From an uncultured Pelagibacteraceae bacterium (lineage in GTDB: Bacteria; Pseudomonadota; Alphaproteobacteria; Pelagibacterales; Pelagibacteraceae), in contig CACNYH010000001.1 of assembly GCA_902624495.1 (NCBI GenBank), positions 1 to 64,000 on the forward strand: a stretch of 64,000 nucleotides of DNA, written 5' to 3'. Positions 45,905 to 54,013 of the stretch are shown piece by piece. Numbering within the stretch: position 1 is the first letter of the stretch; every line of letters begins with the position of its first letter. The notes under the pieces were generated by a model, which saw nothing but the letters and a program-made list of their open reading frames with translations, did no database searches and was not told the origin of the DNA. The position numbers and the translations under genes were made by a program.

Positions 45905-46815
45905 TGTTTACTGTTTTTGGATTTTATAAGTTTAAAAAGATTAAATCTTTAAAGAAATTTAGATCTTTATTCCAATCGGAATTCCTTAATAATAAAGTCA
46001 GAGGGACCTTAATACTTTCTGCAGAAGGTATTAATGGTACAATTGCAGGACAAAAAAAATCGATTTTGAAAATAAAAAACTTATTAAAAAAAAGATTAAA
46101 GTTTATTAAGTTTGATAGTAGTAATCATTCTACAAGCAGGTTTCAACCATTTCATCAAGGAAAAGTTAAGATAAAGAAAGAAGTTGTACCTATCGGTTTA
46201 AAGATTGATAAAAAAAACAAAAAACAAAATAAATATCTCTCAGGTAATTCTTGGAATAGATTGATATCTAAAAAAGAAACTTTAGTTGTTGATGCAAGAA
46301 AGTCATTTGAATTTAAAGTGGGTACTTTTAAAAAGGCTATTAATCCTAATATCACTAACTTTAGGGATTTTCCAAAATATTTACAAAAGATAAATAAAAA
46401 CAAACCAGTTGCTATGTTTTGTACAGGTGGCATTAGATGTGAAAAAGCATCTGTTTATTTAAAACAAAAAGGTTTCAAAAACGTTTTTCAATTAAAAGGT
46501 GGTATCCTTAATTATCTAGATAAAGTTGAGAAGAAAAATAGTTTGTGGAAAGGAGAGTGCTTCGTATTTGATAATAGAGTGTCAGTTAAACATGGATTAA
46601 AGCAAGGTTCTTTCTCGGTTTGTGGCGGTTGTAGAACACCCATTTCACCTTTGGACAAGAGATCAAAGATGTATGAAAGAGGTGTTTCTTGTCATAATTG
46701 TTATAAAAATCTCACAGAAAGTCAAAAGACTAGATTTAGAATGAGACAGAAACAAATTAATGTTGCTAAAAGCAAAGGTATCAAGCATATGTTTCAGAGA
46801 GAGTATACCTTATGA
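45904..46815 (+). CDS. trhO: Rhodanese-related tRNA uridine hydroxylase (YceA/TrhO)
   Basis: GTLILSAEGINGTIAG...MFCTGGIRCEKASVYLKQKGFKNVFQLKGGILNYL; Cys-rich C-terminus. Confidence 0.9.
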   Translation: MFTVFGFYKFKKIKSLKKFRSLFQSEFLNNKVRGTLILSAEGINGTIAGQKKSILKIKNLLKKRLKFIKFDSSNHSTSRFQPFHQGKVKIKKEVVPIGLKIDKKNKKQNKYLSGNSWNRLISKKETLVVDARKSFEFKVGTFKKAINPNITNFRDFPKYLQKINKNKPVAMFCTGGIRCEKASVYLKQKGFKNVFQLKGGILNYLDKVEKKNSLWKGECFVFDNRVSVKHGLKQGSFSVCGGCRTPISPLDKRSKMYERGVSCHNCYKNLTESQKTRFRMRQKQINVAKSKGIKHMFQREYTL

Positions 46816-48170
46816 AATCAATAAATTTAGTGGGTGAACCAATAATCGATTTGCTTAAAAAAATCGCAATACCAGCGAGCACCGGAACACTTTTTCAAAC
46901 TCTTTATAATATTGTAGATACTTTTTTTGCAGGAAAAATATCTGCAAACGCGTTAGCAGCTATAGCAAAATCTTTTCCTTTATATTTTATAATTATTGCT
47001 ACAGGAGTAGGTATCGTTTCAGCTTCAAATGCTCTAATAAGTAACTCGCTCGGCGCAAAAGAAGATCGTACTGCATCTTTATATGTGGCTCAATCACTTC
47101 TTTATTCTGTCTTTGTTTCAATTTTAGTAACCATAGTTGGCTTATCTTTTTCAGATGATCTCTTGAGATTTATGGGCTCAGATCAAGAAACAATAAAATT
47201 AGCTACAGATTATTTAAACATTATTTTTTTTGCTACTTTTATTTTTTTAATTCAGATCTCTTTAAATGGAGCGCTAAATGCTCAAGGTGATACTAAAAGT
47301 TATAGAAACGTTTTAATAGTTAGTTTCTTCTTAAATATTGGACTTAATCCCTTATTTATTTTTGGCTTAGGACCTATTCCAGCTTTTGGTATTGCAGGAC
47401 TTGCAATAGCAACAGTAATCGCTCAACTTTTAGGATTAATTTATTTAGCCTACAAAGTTTATTGCTGTGAACTAAAACAGTATTTAGGTCCTCAATGTTT
47501 TCTCCCAAAATTCGATTTAATCAAAAATCTTACTAATCAATCTGTGCCAATGATGATGAATATGTTTATGATTGGCTTAGGTATTTATAATATTTTATTT
47601 TTTGTAAGTAAATTTGGATACCTTGCTGCAGCTGGTTATGGTTCAGCTCTAAGAATTGAACAAATTCTTTTATTACCAGTAATTGGACTTAATACAGCCG
47701 TTCTAACAATTGCAGGTCAAAATTTTGGAGCTAAACTTTTCGATAGAGTGGATGAGTCTTACACTAAAGCAATTATGGTTGGCTCATTATTTATGATTTT
47801 AGCAGGGGTTATTGTCTTTTTATTAGCTGATAATATTGTTTCAATTTTCACTGATAATCAGGAAGTGATAGATTTTGGGGCTGATTATTTAAAAGTAGCA
47901 GCCTTTATTGGACCTGTGTATCCTGTTTTTTTTATAACTAATGCTTTGTTTCAAGCAATTAAAAAGCCGATTTATACAGTAATAATAACTTTCTCGAGAC
48001 TTGTGTTGCTACCGTTTTCTACAATGTCAGTTGTGGTATTTATTTTAAATGGCAGTTTCAAAGATTTATTTTTAGGTTTATTCTTTATAAATTGGACATT
48101 TGGGATTTTAGTATTTTTATTTTCAAAGTATTATATGAAAAAACTTTTTAGCAAGACAGCTAAAGTTTAA
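46812..48170 (+). CDS. MATE-family efflux transporter
   Basis: 12-TM-like; TLFQTLYNIVDTFFAGKISANALAAIAKSFPL; LNGALNAQGDTKSY. Confidence 0.9.
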   Translation: MKSINLVGEPIIDLLKKIAIPASTGTLFQTLYNIVDTFFAGKISANALAAIAKSFPLYFIIIATGVGIVSASNALISNSLGAKEDRTASLYVAQSLLYSVFVSILVTIVGLSFSDDLLRFMGSDQETIKLATDYLNIIFFATFIFLIQISLNGALNAQGDTKSYRNVLIVSFFLNIGLNPLFIFGLGPIPAFGIAGLAIATVIAQLLGLIYLAYKVYCCELKQYLGPQCFLPKFDLIKNLTNQSVPMMMNMFMIGLGIYNILFFVSKFGYLAAAGYGSALRIEQILLLPVIGLNTAVLTIAGQNFGAKLFDRVDESYTKAIMVGSLFMILAGVIVFLLADNIVSIFTDNQEVIDFGADYLKVAAFIGPVYPVFFITNALFQAIKKPIYTVIITFSRLVLLPFSTMSVVVFILNGSFKDLFLGLFFINWTFGILVFLFSKYYMKKLFSKTAKV

Positions 48171-48172
48171 AA

Positions 48173-48907
48173 TTATTTGTATTCTAGTTTATTCTCTAAT
48201 TTTCTCACAAAATAAGATACTACTAAGATTAGCACTAAGTATTCCAAAATTAAAAAAGTGTATATTTCTAGAGGTCTGTAGGTAGTAGTGACTAGCTCAT
48301 TAGCTTTTCTTGTTAAATCTCCTATACCTATAATTGATACTAGAGAGGACATTTTTAATACATAAACAAATTGATTTCCCATGGCTGGTAATACAACTTT
48401 AATCGCTTGCGGAAGAATTACCAATCTCATCTTTCTCCAGAAATCCATTCCTAAAGACTCTGAGACTTCATGTTGACCTTTTGAAATTGAATTAATTCCT
48501 GCTCTAAAAATTTCTGCTTGAAACGCACTCTCACTAATAGTCAAAGCTATTATTCCAGATACAAATGGCGAGAAACTTACTCCAATCATGATTGGAAGGC
48601 CATAATAAATCCAAAGAATTAAAACTAACAAAGGGATGGCTCTAACAATTTCTACGTATGTTATGTTAAAATAAGTTAAGAATTTATTATTTGACAATGA
48701 AGGTAGAGCAACTATCAAACCGATAATCATAGCTAGAATGATTGAAACTACTGAAATATAAATCGTAGTTGTAATTCCACTAATTAAAAATTTAAGATTA
48801 GTTAAACCATCTATATTATCTGGACTAAGAATATACCAACCCCATTCATAGTTAGAACTACATCCTTGAAGCAAAAATAGAATAGAAATTATTTTTAAAA
48901 ATTTCAC
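48173..48907 (-). CDS. Polar amino acid ABC transporter permease (HisM/GlnP type)
   Basis: YVEIVRAIPLLVLILWIYYGLP...ISESAFQAEIFRAGINSISKGQHEVSESLGMDFWRKMRLVILPQAI. Confidence 0.9.
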   Translation of the reverse strand: MKFLKIISILFLLQGCSSNYEWGWYILSPDNIDGLTNLKFLISGITTTIYISVVSIILAMIIGLIVALPSLSNNKFLTYFNITYVEIVRAIPLLVLILWIYYGLPIMIGVSFSPFVSGIIALTISESAFQAEIFRAGINSISKGQHEVSESLGMDFWRKMRLVILPQAIKVVLPAMGNQFVYVLKMSSLVSIIGIGDLTRKANELVTTTYRPLEIYTFLILEYLVLILVVSYFVRKLENKLEYK

Positions 48908-48948
48908 TAATTGACTATATTTGTAAATGGGAGGTATTGAAACTTAAA

Positions 48949-49719
48949 TTATAAGCTTTTTAGATCGTACTTTGCCAATAAAGTTTTAAAAAATCCGGAT
49001 GATTTCTTTTTCTTAATCCAATTGCTGACGTAATCATTCCACACTTTGTCACCTTTTGGAACCATCATAGCTAAAAATGCTGGATTTTTTCCTCCATCAG
49101 GAACTATAGCTAATTGAGGATATTTAATAACTAGTTTGTTTGCTTCTGTTGAACTTGTTATATTTCCATCAGCTCTTCCCGCTAAAACTTCTTGAAAGTC
49201 TCTTGCAGGAGCTTCAACTGACTGAAGTTTTGATTTTGGAAAAAATTCTTTTGCTTTTTCTTCCTGAGATGTTCCTAACGTTGTAGCTATTGTAACACTA
49301 CTATTATTTAAAGACTCCCAAGTTGAAAATTTTTTTAAATTCTTTTTTAAAACAAGTGGGACTGTTGCATACTTGTAATATGTAGTGGTAAATCCGGCTA
49401 CTTCTGCTCTTTTTGGTGTTTTGGTAACACTTGTTGATATATCGTATCTATCAGCTGTTATTCCTGCAACAATAGTTTTCCACTCTGCAGGCACAAATTT
49501 CACTTTCACGCCTAAATCTTTAGCTAGCTCATTCATCACATCAATATCAAATCCTTTGTACTTGTTCGTTTTTGGATCTTTCATTGACATTGGATCCCAG
49601 TCTCCTGTCGTACCAACTCTTAACTCTCCACTTTTTTTGATTGCGTCTAGTTTAGATGCTGCTTGAGCACTTGTTGTTACAAGTAATACCAATAATATTG
49701 AAAAAATTTTTTTAATCAC
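48949..49719 (-). CDS. Amino acid ABC transporter periplasmic substrate-binding protein
   Basis: Signal peptide; [47 protein letters not shown]. Confidence 0.92.
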   Translation of the reverse strand: MIKKIFSILLVLLVTTSAQAASKLDAIKKSGELRVGTTGDWDPMSMKDPKTNKYKGFDIDVMNELAKDLGVKVKFVPAEWKTIVAGITADRYDISTSVTKTPKRAEVAGFTTTYYKYATVPLVLKKNLKKFSTWESLNNSSVTIATTLGTSQEEKAKEFFPKSKLQSVEAPARDFQEVLAGRADGNITSSTEANKLVIKYPQLAIVPDGGKNPAFLAMMVPKGDKVWNDYVSNWIKKKKSSGFFKTLLAKYDLKSL

Positions 49720-49794
49720 GTTATGTTATTAGCTAATCTCTCTCTTTTTTTCGATTTGCAATTTGACCCACTTTAACAACCTTTTGAAAAGGGG

Positions 49795-49824
49795 TTGACT
49801 GAAAGGTAGTTTATCAGCTATAAA
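49795..49824 (+). promoter_or_regulatory. umuDC promoter
   Basis: TTGACT (49795-49800), 18-nt spacer, TATAAA (49819-49824). Confidence 0.65.
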
Positions 49825-49839
49825 GAACAAAACAAGAAC
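49825..49839 (+). promoter_or_regulatory. LexA/SOS box of alphaproteobacterial type
   Basis: GAACAAAACAAGAAC = GAAC-N7-GAAC, directly 3' of the -10 and 4 nt before umuD ATG. Confidence 0.8.
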
Positions 49840-49843
49840 ATTT

Positions 49844-50239
49844 ATGAAGTTAACAATACCTTATTATTTACATAAAGTGGGAGCTGGTTTTCCTTCTCCG
49901 GCAACAGATTATATTGAGGACGATATAGATCTAAACTCTCATCTCATAACAAATGCACCAGCTACGTTCATCATTAGAGTGCAAGGTAAATCTATGACTA
50001 ATGTGGGCATATATGACGGCGATCTATTAATAGTGGATAAAAGCTTAAATCCAAAAAATTTCTCCACTGTTATAGCAAATATCAACGAAGAACTTGTAGT
50101 CAAAACTCTGGTTAAAAGTAAGGGCAACAACTACTTAACATCAGGTTCAAAAAACACATCGGATCGAATTAATTTAACAGATAATCCAGAAATAATAATT
50201 TGGGGAGTAGTAACATATGTCATACACAAACAGCAGTAG
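49844..50239 (+). CDS. umuD: DNA polymerase V subunit UmuD (S24 self-cleaving)
   Basis: [18 protein letters not shown]...[24 protein letters not shown]; Ser (GKSM) and Lys (VVKTL) dyad; Ala-Gly cleavage candidate. Confidence 0.94.
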   Translation: MKLTIPYYLHKVGAGFPSPATDYIEDDIDLNSHLITNAPATFIIRVQGKSMTNVGIYDGDLLIVDKSLNPKNFSTVIANINEELVVKTLVKSKGNNYLTSGSKNTSDRINLTDNPEIIIWGVVTYVIHKQQ

Positions 50240-51494
50240 AAAAAAAGTTGCATTAATTGACTGTAATTCATTTTATGTTTCTTGCGAAAGATTATTTAAT
50301 CCTAAAATACAAAATGTACCAGTTGTGGTGCTATCTAATAATGATGGATGTGTAATATCCAGATCTACTGAAGCAAAAAAACTTGGAATAAGAATGGGTG
50401 AACCATATTTTAAAGTTAAAGATTTAGTTAAAAAAAACAACGTTCAGATATTTTCTTCGAACTATGCATTATATGGAGATCTTTCTAGACGAGTGATGAA
50501 AGTTTTAAAAGGTTTTACTGATAAAATTGAAATCTATTCTATAGACGAAGCATTTTTAGATTTATCGCATATCAAAGATGAACAAGTCGAAGAATATGGA
50601 AAACAAATAAGAGAAAGAGTTTTAAAATGGACGGGAATACCAACAAGTGTAGGAATTTCAAATACAAAAACTTTAAGTAAAGTTGCAAATCATATTGCCA
50701 AAAAAAATAAAGCAGGAGTGGTATTTCTAAAAGAAAATATAGATAATATACTAAAAGATTTTGATATTGCAGATGTATGGGGAGTTGGAAGACAGTTATC
50801 AAAACTATATATTAAAAATGGAATAGACAATGCTTATAAACTAAAAAATATTTCAAACACATGGGTTAAGAAAAGTACTAATGTTTTAGGTGCGAAAACA
50901 GTAATGGAGTTAAGAGGGATTCCTTGTATAGATTTAGAAACTGAGGAAACAAGAAGAAAAAGCTGTTGTGTATCAAGATCGTTTGGAAAAAAAGTTGAGA
51001 GTTTAGATAAATTAAAAGAGTCTATAACTACTCATTGTTTAAATGCAGCAGAAAAAATAAGAACAGATAAACAAACTACGCGAGCTGTCACTATATTTAT
51101 AAGAACAAGTCCATTTGATAAAAATAGAAAATACTATTCAAATTCTATTACTATTGAATTGCCGGTGGCAACTAATAACAGTATTGAACTTGTAAAAACT
51201 GCAATTAGCGGACTGGGAAAGATTTATAAATATGGTTATTTCTATCAAAAAGCTGGAATTATTTTATCTAAGCTTAGAGACGCTTCTGAAAAAGAGCTAA
51301 ATTTATTAGCACCAATTTTAGAGAATAAATCTCAACCATTAATGAGAGCAATCGATTTTACCAATGCAAAATATGGACGAAATGCAATCAGTATAGCTCA
51401 AGCTGGTATAAGTAACGATTGGAAAATGAGAAGAGAACACTCATCTAGAATAGATACAGCTTCATTTGACTTCCTACCTAAAATAAATATATAA
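50217..51494 (+). CDS. umuC: DNA polymerase V subunit UmuC (Y-family)
   Basis: [51 protein letters not shown]. Confidence 0.97.
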   Translation: MSYTNSSRKKVALIDCNSFYVSCERLFNPKIQNVPVVVLSNNDGCVISRSTEAKKLGIRMGEPYFKVKDLVKKNNVQIFSSNYALYGDLSRRVMKVLKGFTDKIEIYSIDEAFLDLSHIKDEQVEEYGKQIRERVLKWTGIPTSVGISNTKTLSKVANHIAKKNKAGVVFLKENIDNILKDFDIADVWGVGRQLSKLYIKNGIDNAYKLKNISNTWVKKSTNVLGAKTVMELRGIPCIDLETEETRRKSCCVSRSFGKKVESLDKLKESITTHCLNAAEKIRTDKQTTRAVTIFIRTSPFDKNRKYYSNSITIELPVATNNSIELVKTAISGLGKIYKYGYFYQKAGIILSKLRDASEKELNLLAPILENKSQPLMRAIDFTNAKYGRNAISIAQAGISNDWKMRREHSSRIDTASFDFLPKINI

Positions 51495-51496
51495 TT

Positions 51497-51570
51497 TGTA
51501 TAAGGGGTGTCATAAAGACTGAGATCATACCCAAAGAACCTGACCGGTAATTCAGTAAGGGATAAATGAA
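51497..51570 (+). ncRNA. TPP (THI element) riboswitch
   Basis: GGGGTGtcataaagaCTGAGAtcatACCCaaagaACCTGAccggtaattcagTAAGGGA matches conserved THI-box blocks in order, upstream of a symporter. Confidence 0.9.
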
Positions 51571-53017
51571 AGATATATACCTATCAACACAAACAACGCT
51601 AATTATTACTCTAGTAGTAGGCGCTTTTTTTATCGCCTTAGGTTATATAAATTTAAAAAAAATTTCAGATAATAAAAGCCTAATAATTGGTGACAGAAAA
51701 GAGAGTATTTTTTCATTAACAACGAGTTTATCAGCATCTGCCTTGGGAGCTTGGATATTATTCGGACCAGCTTCAGCAGCAACTTGGGGGGGAATAGGGG
51801 CAGTAATTGGATATGCGTTAGGTACAGCTGCACCTATGCTATTTTTACTAAATTTTGGACCGAAAATAAGGAGAGAATTTCCTAACGGAATGTCTTTAAC
51901 TGAGTTTATTAAAAGAAGATTTGGGACTGGAATTTTAAAGATAATGTTAATCTTAATTCTATTTTATTTGACAATTTTTTTGATAGCAGAAGTCACAGCA
52001 ATAGCTTTTTTAATAAATTTAATCTCAAAAACACCTTTATGGATAACATCCGGACTAACTTTAATCATATGTCTTTTATATATATTAAGAGGTGGATTTA
52101 AACTTTCGATTATTACAGATAAATATCAATTTATAATAATTTTAAGCATAATATTATTTTCTATATTTTTAATTTTAGGAAATTTAGAAATAAATAGTTA
52201 TGAACTGATTAAAAAAAATTCTGCAAAACTTATAAGTAAAAATTATATTCCAAATTACACTGCTGGATTGACATTTTTTATAGCTGTAGCAGCAACAAAC
52301 TTATTTCACCAGGGTAATTGGCAACGTGTCTTTGCTGCAAAAAATAACTTTATTTTAAAAAAAAGTTTAATCTACTCATCAATTATATCATTTTTGATTG
52401 TTTTTTGGATGGGCTACACAGGTCTAATATCTTTTTCACTTGATCCTAAAATAGAACCTGATTTAGCTTTTTTTAAAATAATGTTATCTAATGATAATGT
52501 TTTAATAATTGTTTCTATTTTAATTTTAGCCCTAGCTTTAACATTAAGCACAATTGATACATTAATAAACGCTATTTCAAGCCTAATAATTATTGATGGA
52601 AAAAAACTAAATAAATTTTTAAGTGGCAGAGAAATAAAAGATAAATCCAATAAATTAATTTTATTATTATGTTTGATTGTTTTTATTTTTGCTTCTAAAG
52701 GATATAGCATCTTATATTTATTTTTATTTGCAGATCTTCTTTGTTGTTCGGCAGTTGTAACAATATTCTATGGTTTTTTTAAAAAAAAAATTAATACAAG
52801 ATTGTCTTTAGTATCAATTATTCTTGGTTTAGGCACAGGTTTATTATTTTTCCCAAGTCAAAATTTTCAATCAAGTCTTTTAGTAGGTAATATTATGTCT
52901 ATAGAAAATTTTAGTCCAATAGTCTTATCAAACTTACTCTTTATTTCATTTTTTGTAGCTATAATTGTACCACTTGTAATAATAACAACTCACTCTTTAC
53001 GTAATTCGTTAAGATAA
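51566..53017 (+). CDS. thiV: Sodium:solute symporter, ThiV-like (putative thiamin pyrimidine precursor transporter)
   Basis: SSS-family TM protein (SASALGAWILFGPASAATWGGIGAVIGYALG) immediately after a TPP riboswitch. Confidence 0.8.
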   Translation: MKDIYLSTQTTLIITLVVGAFFIALGYINLKKISDNKSLIIGDRKESIFSLTTSLSASALGAWILFGPASAATWGGIGAVIGYALGTAAPMLFLLNFGPKIRREFPNGMSLTEFIKRRFGTGILKIMLILILFYLTIFLIAEVTAIAFLINLISKTPLWITSGLTLIICLLYILRGGFKLSIITDKYQFIIILSIILFSIFLILGNLEINSYELIKKNSAKLISKNYIPNYTAGLTFFIAVAATNLFHQGNWQRVFAAKNNFILKKSLIYSSIISFLIVFWMGYTGLISFSLDPKIEPDLAFFKIMLSNDNVLIIVSILILALALTLSTIDTLINAISSLIIIDGKKLNKFLSGREIKDKSNKLILLLCLIVFIFASKGYSILYLFLFADLLCCSAVVTIFYGFFKKKINTRLSLVSIILGLGTGLLFFPSQNFQSSLLVGNIMSIENFSPIVLSNLLFISFFVAIIVPLVIITTHSLRNSLR

Positions 53018-53862
53018 ATAGATACAGCTATCCAAATTATTACGAAACCAAAAAACTTTTCAAAGGTTAGAATCTCATCAAAATAAGTTATTCCCAAAAG
53101 AAATTGCGATGTTGGAGTTAAAAACAAAATCATACTCGCTGGACCGATTCCAATTATCTTAAATCCTAAAGTATATAAAAAGAGAGGCACCAAAGTCATA
53201 AATCCAGACCAAAATAAATAAAAAGATAAAAGAGGTTCTTTATAAGAAAAAACATTTAAATTTAAATTTATTAAATAAATAAATAATACAATTGCTATAG
53301 GAGATATTAGCAATGTTTCTATCAACAGACCTATATCTGATGAAACTTTAATTTTTTTTCTTATTAATCCATAAATACTAAAAGTTATTGCAACAGTAAG
53401 ACCAATCCAAGGTAATTCACCAAGTTTTATTAAAAAGTAAAATAAAGAAATTACTACTAATATTACCGCAATAAATTGATTTCTATTTAGTTTTTCTTTT
53501 AAAAATACTCTTCCTAAAAATACACTTATTATAGGGTAGATATAATATCCTAAACTTGAATCTAATAATCTATTTACATTGACGGCATAAAGCCAGGTTG
53601 CCCAGTTTATACTTACCAATAAACCTGATAAAAAAAGTAATAACTGATTTTTTCTCTTTTTAAAAATTTCAATAAATTCTGGCCATTTTTTATAAAAACT
53701 TGTTGTAAGAATTAAAAGAACTGCAGTCCAAATAGTTCTGTGAACAGTCAATTCAATAAATGATGCAAAAGATACAAATTTGAAAAAAATCGTCCCCACA
53801 ACACCCCACCAAAGAGATGCAAAAGCAGCATAAAAAATTCCTGATAATTGTTTTCGTTGCAT
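52990..53862 (-). CDS. rarD: EamA/RarD-family transporter
   Basis: GIFYAAFASLWWGVVGTIFFK...LSGLLVSINWATWLYAVN...LDSSLGYYIYPIISVFLGRVFLKEKL. Confidence 0.88.
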   Translation of the reverse strand: MQRKQLSGIFYAAFASLWWGVVGTIFFKFVSFASFIELTVHRTIWTAVLLILTTSFYKKWPEFIEIFKKRKNQLLLFLSGLLVSINWATWLYAVNVNRLLDSSLGYYIYPIISVFLGRVFLKEKLNRNQFIAVILVVISLFYFLIKLGELPWIGLTVAITFSIYGLIRKKIKVSSDIGLLIETLLISPIAIVLFIYLINLNLNVFSYKEPLLSFYLFWSGFMTLVPLFLYTLGFKIIGIGPASMILFLTPTSQFLLGITYFDEILTFEKFFGFVIIWIAVSIYLNELRKE

Positions 53863-53917
53863 TACAAAGTTGATGCAATATAAGTTAATTTTCTTTATAA
53901 AGATATGTAAAGCTTGT

Positions 53918-54012
53918 GGTGAGATGGGTGAGTTGGTTTAAACCAGGAGTTTGCTAAACTTCCGTAGTATTTAACTATGCTACCGAGGGTTCGAATCCCT
54001 CTCTCACCGCCA
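53918..54012 (+). tRNA. tRNA-Ser (GCT)
   Basis: GGTGAGA/TCTCACC acceptor, anticodon loop TTGCTAA, long variable arm, GGTTCGAATCC T-arm, GCCA end. Confidence 0.94.
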
Positions 54013-54013
54013 A

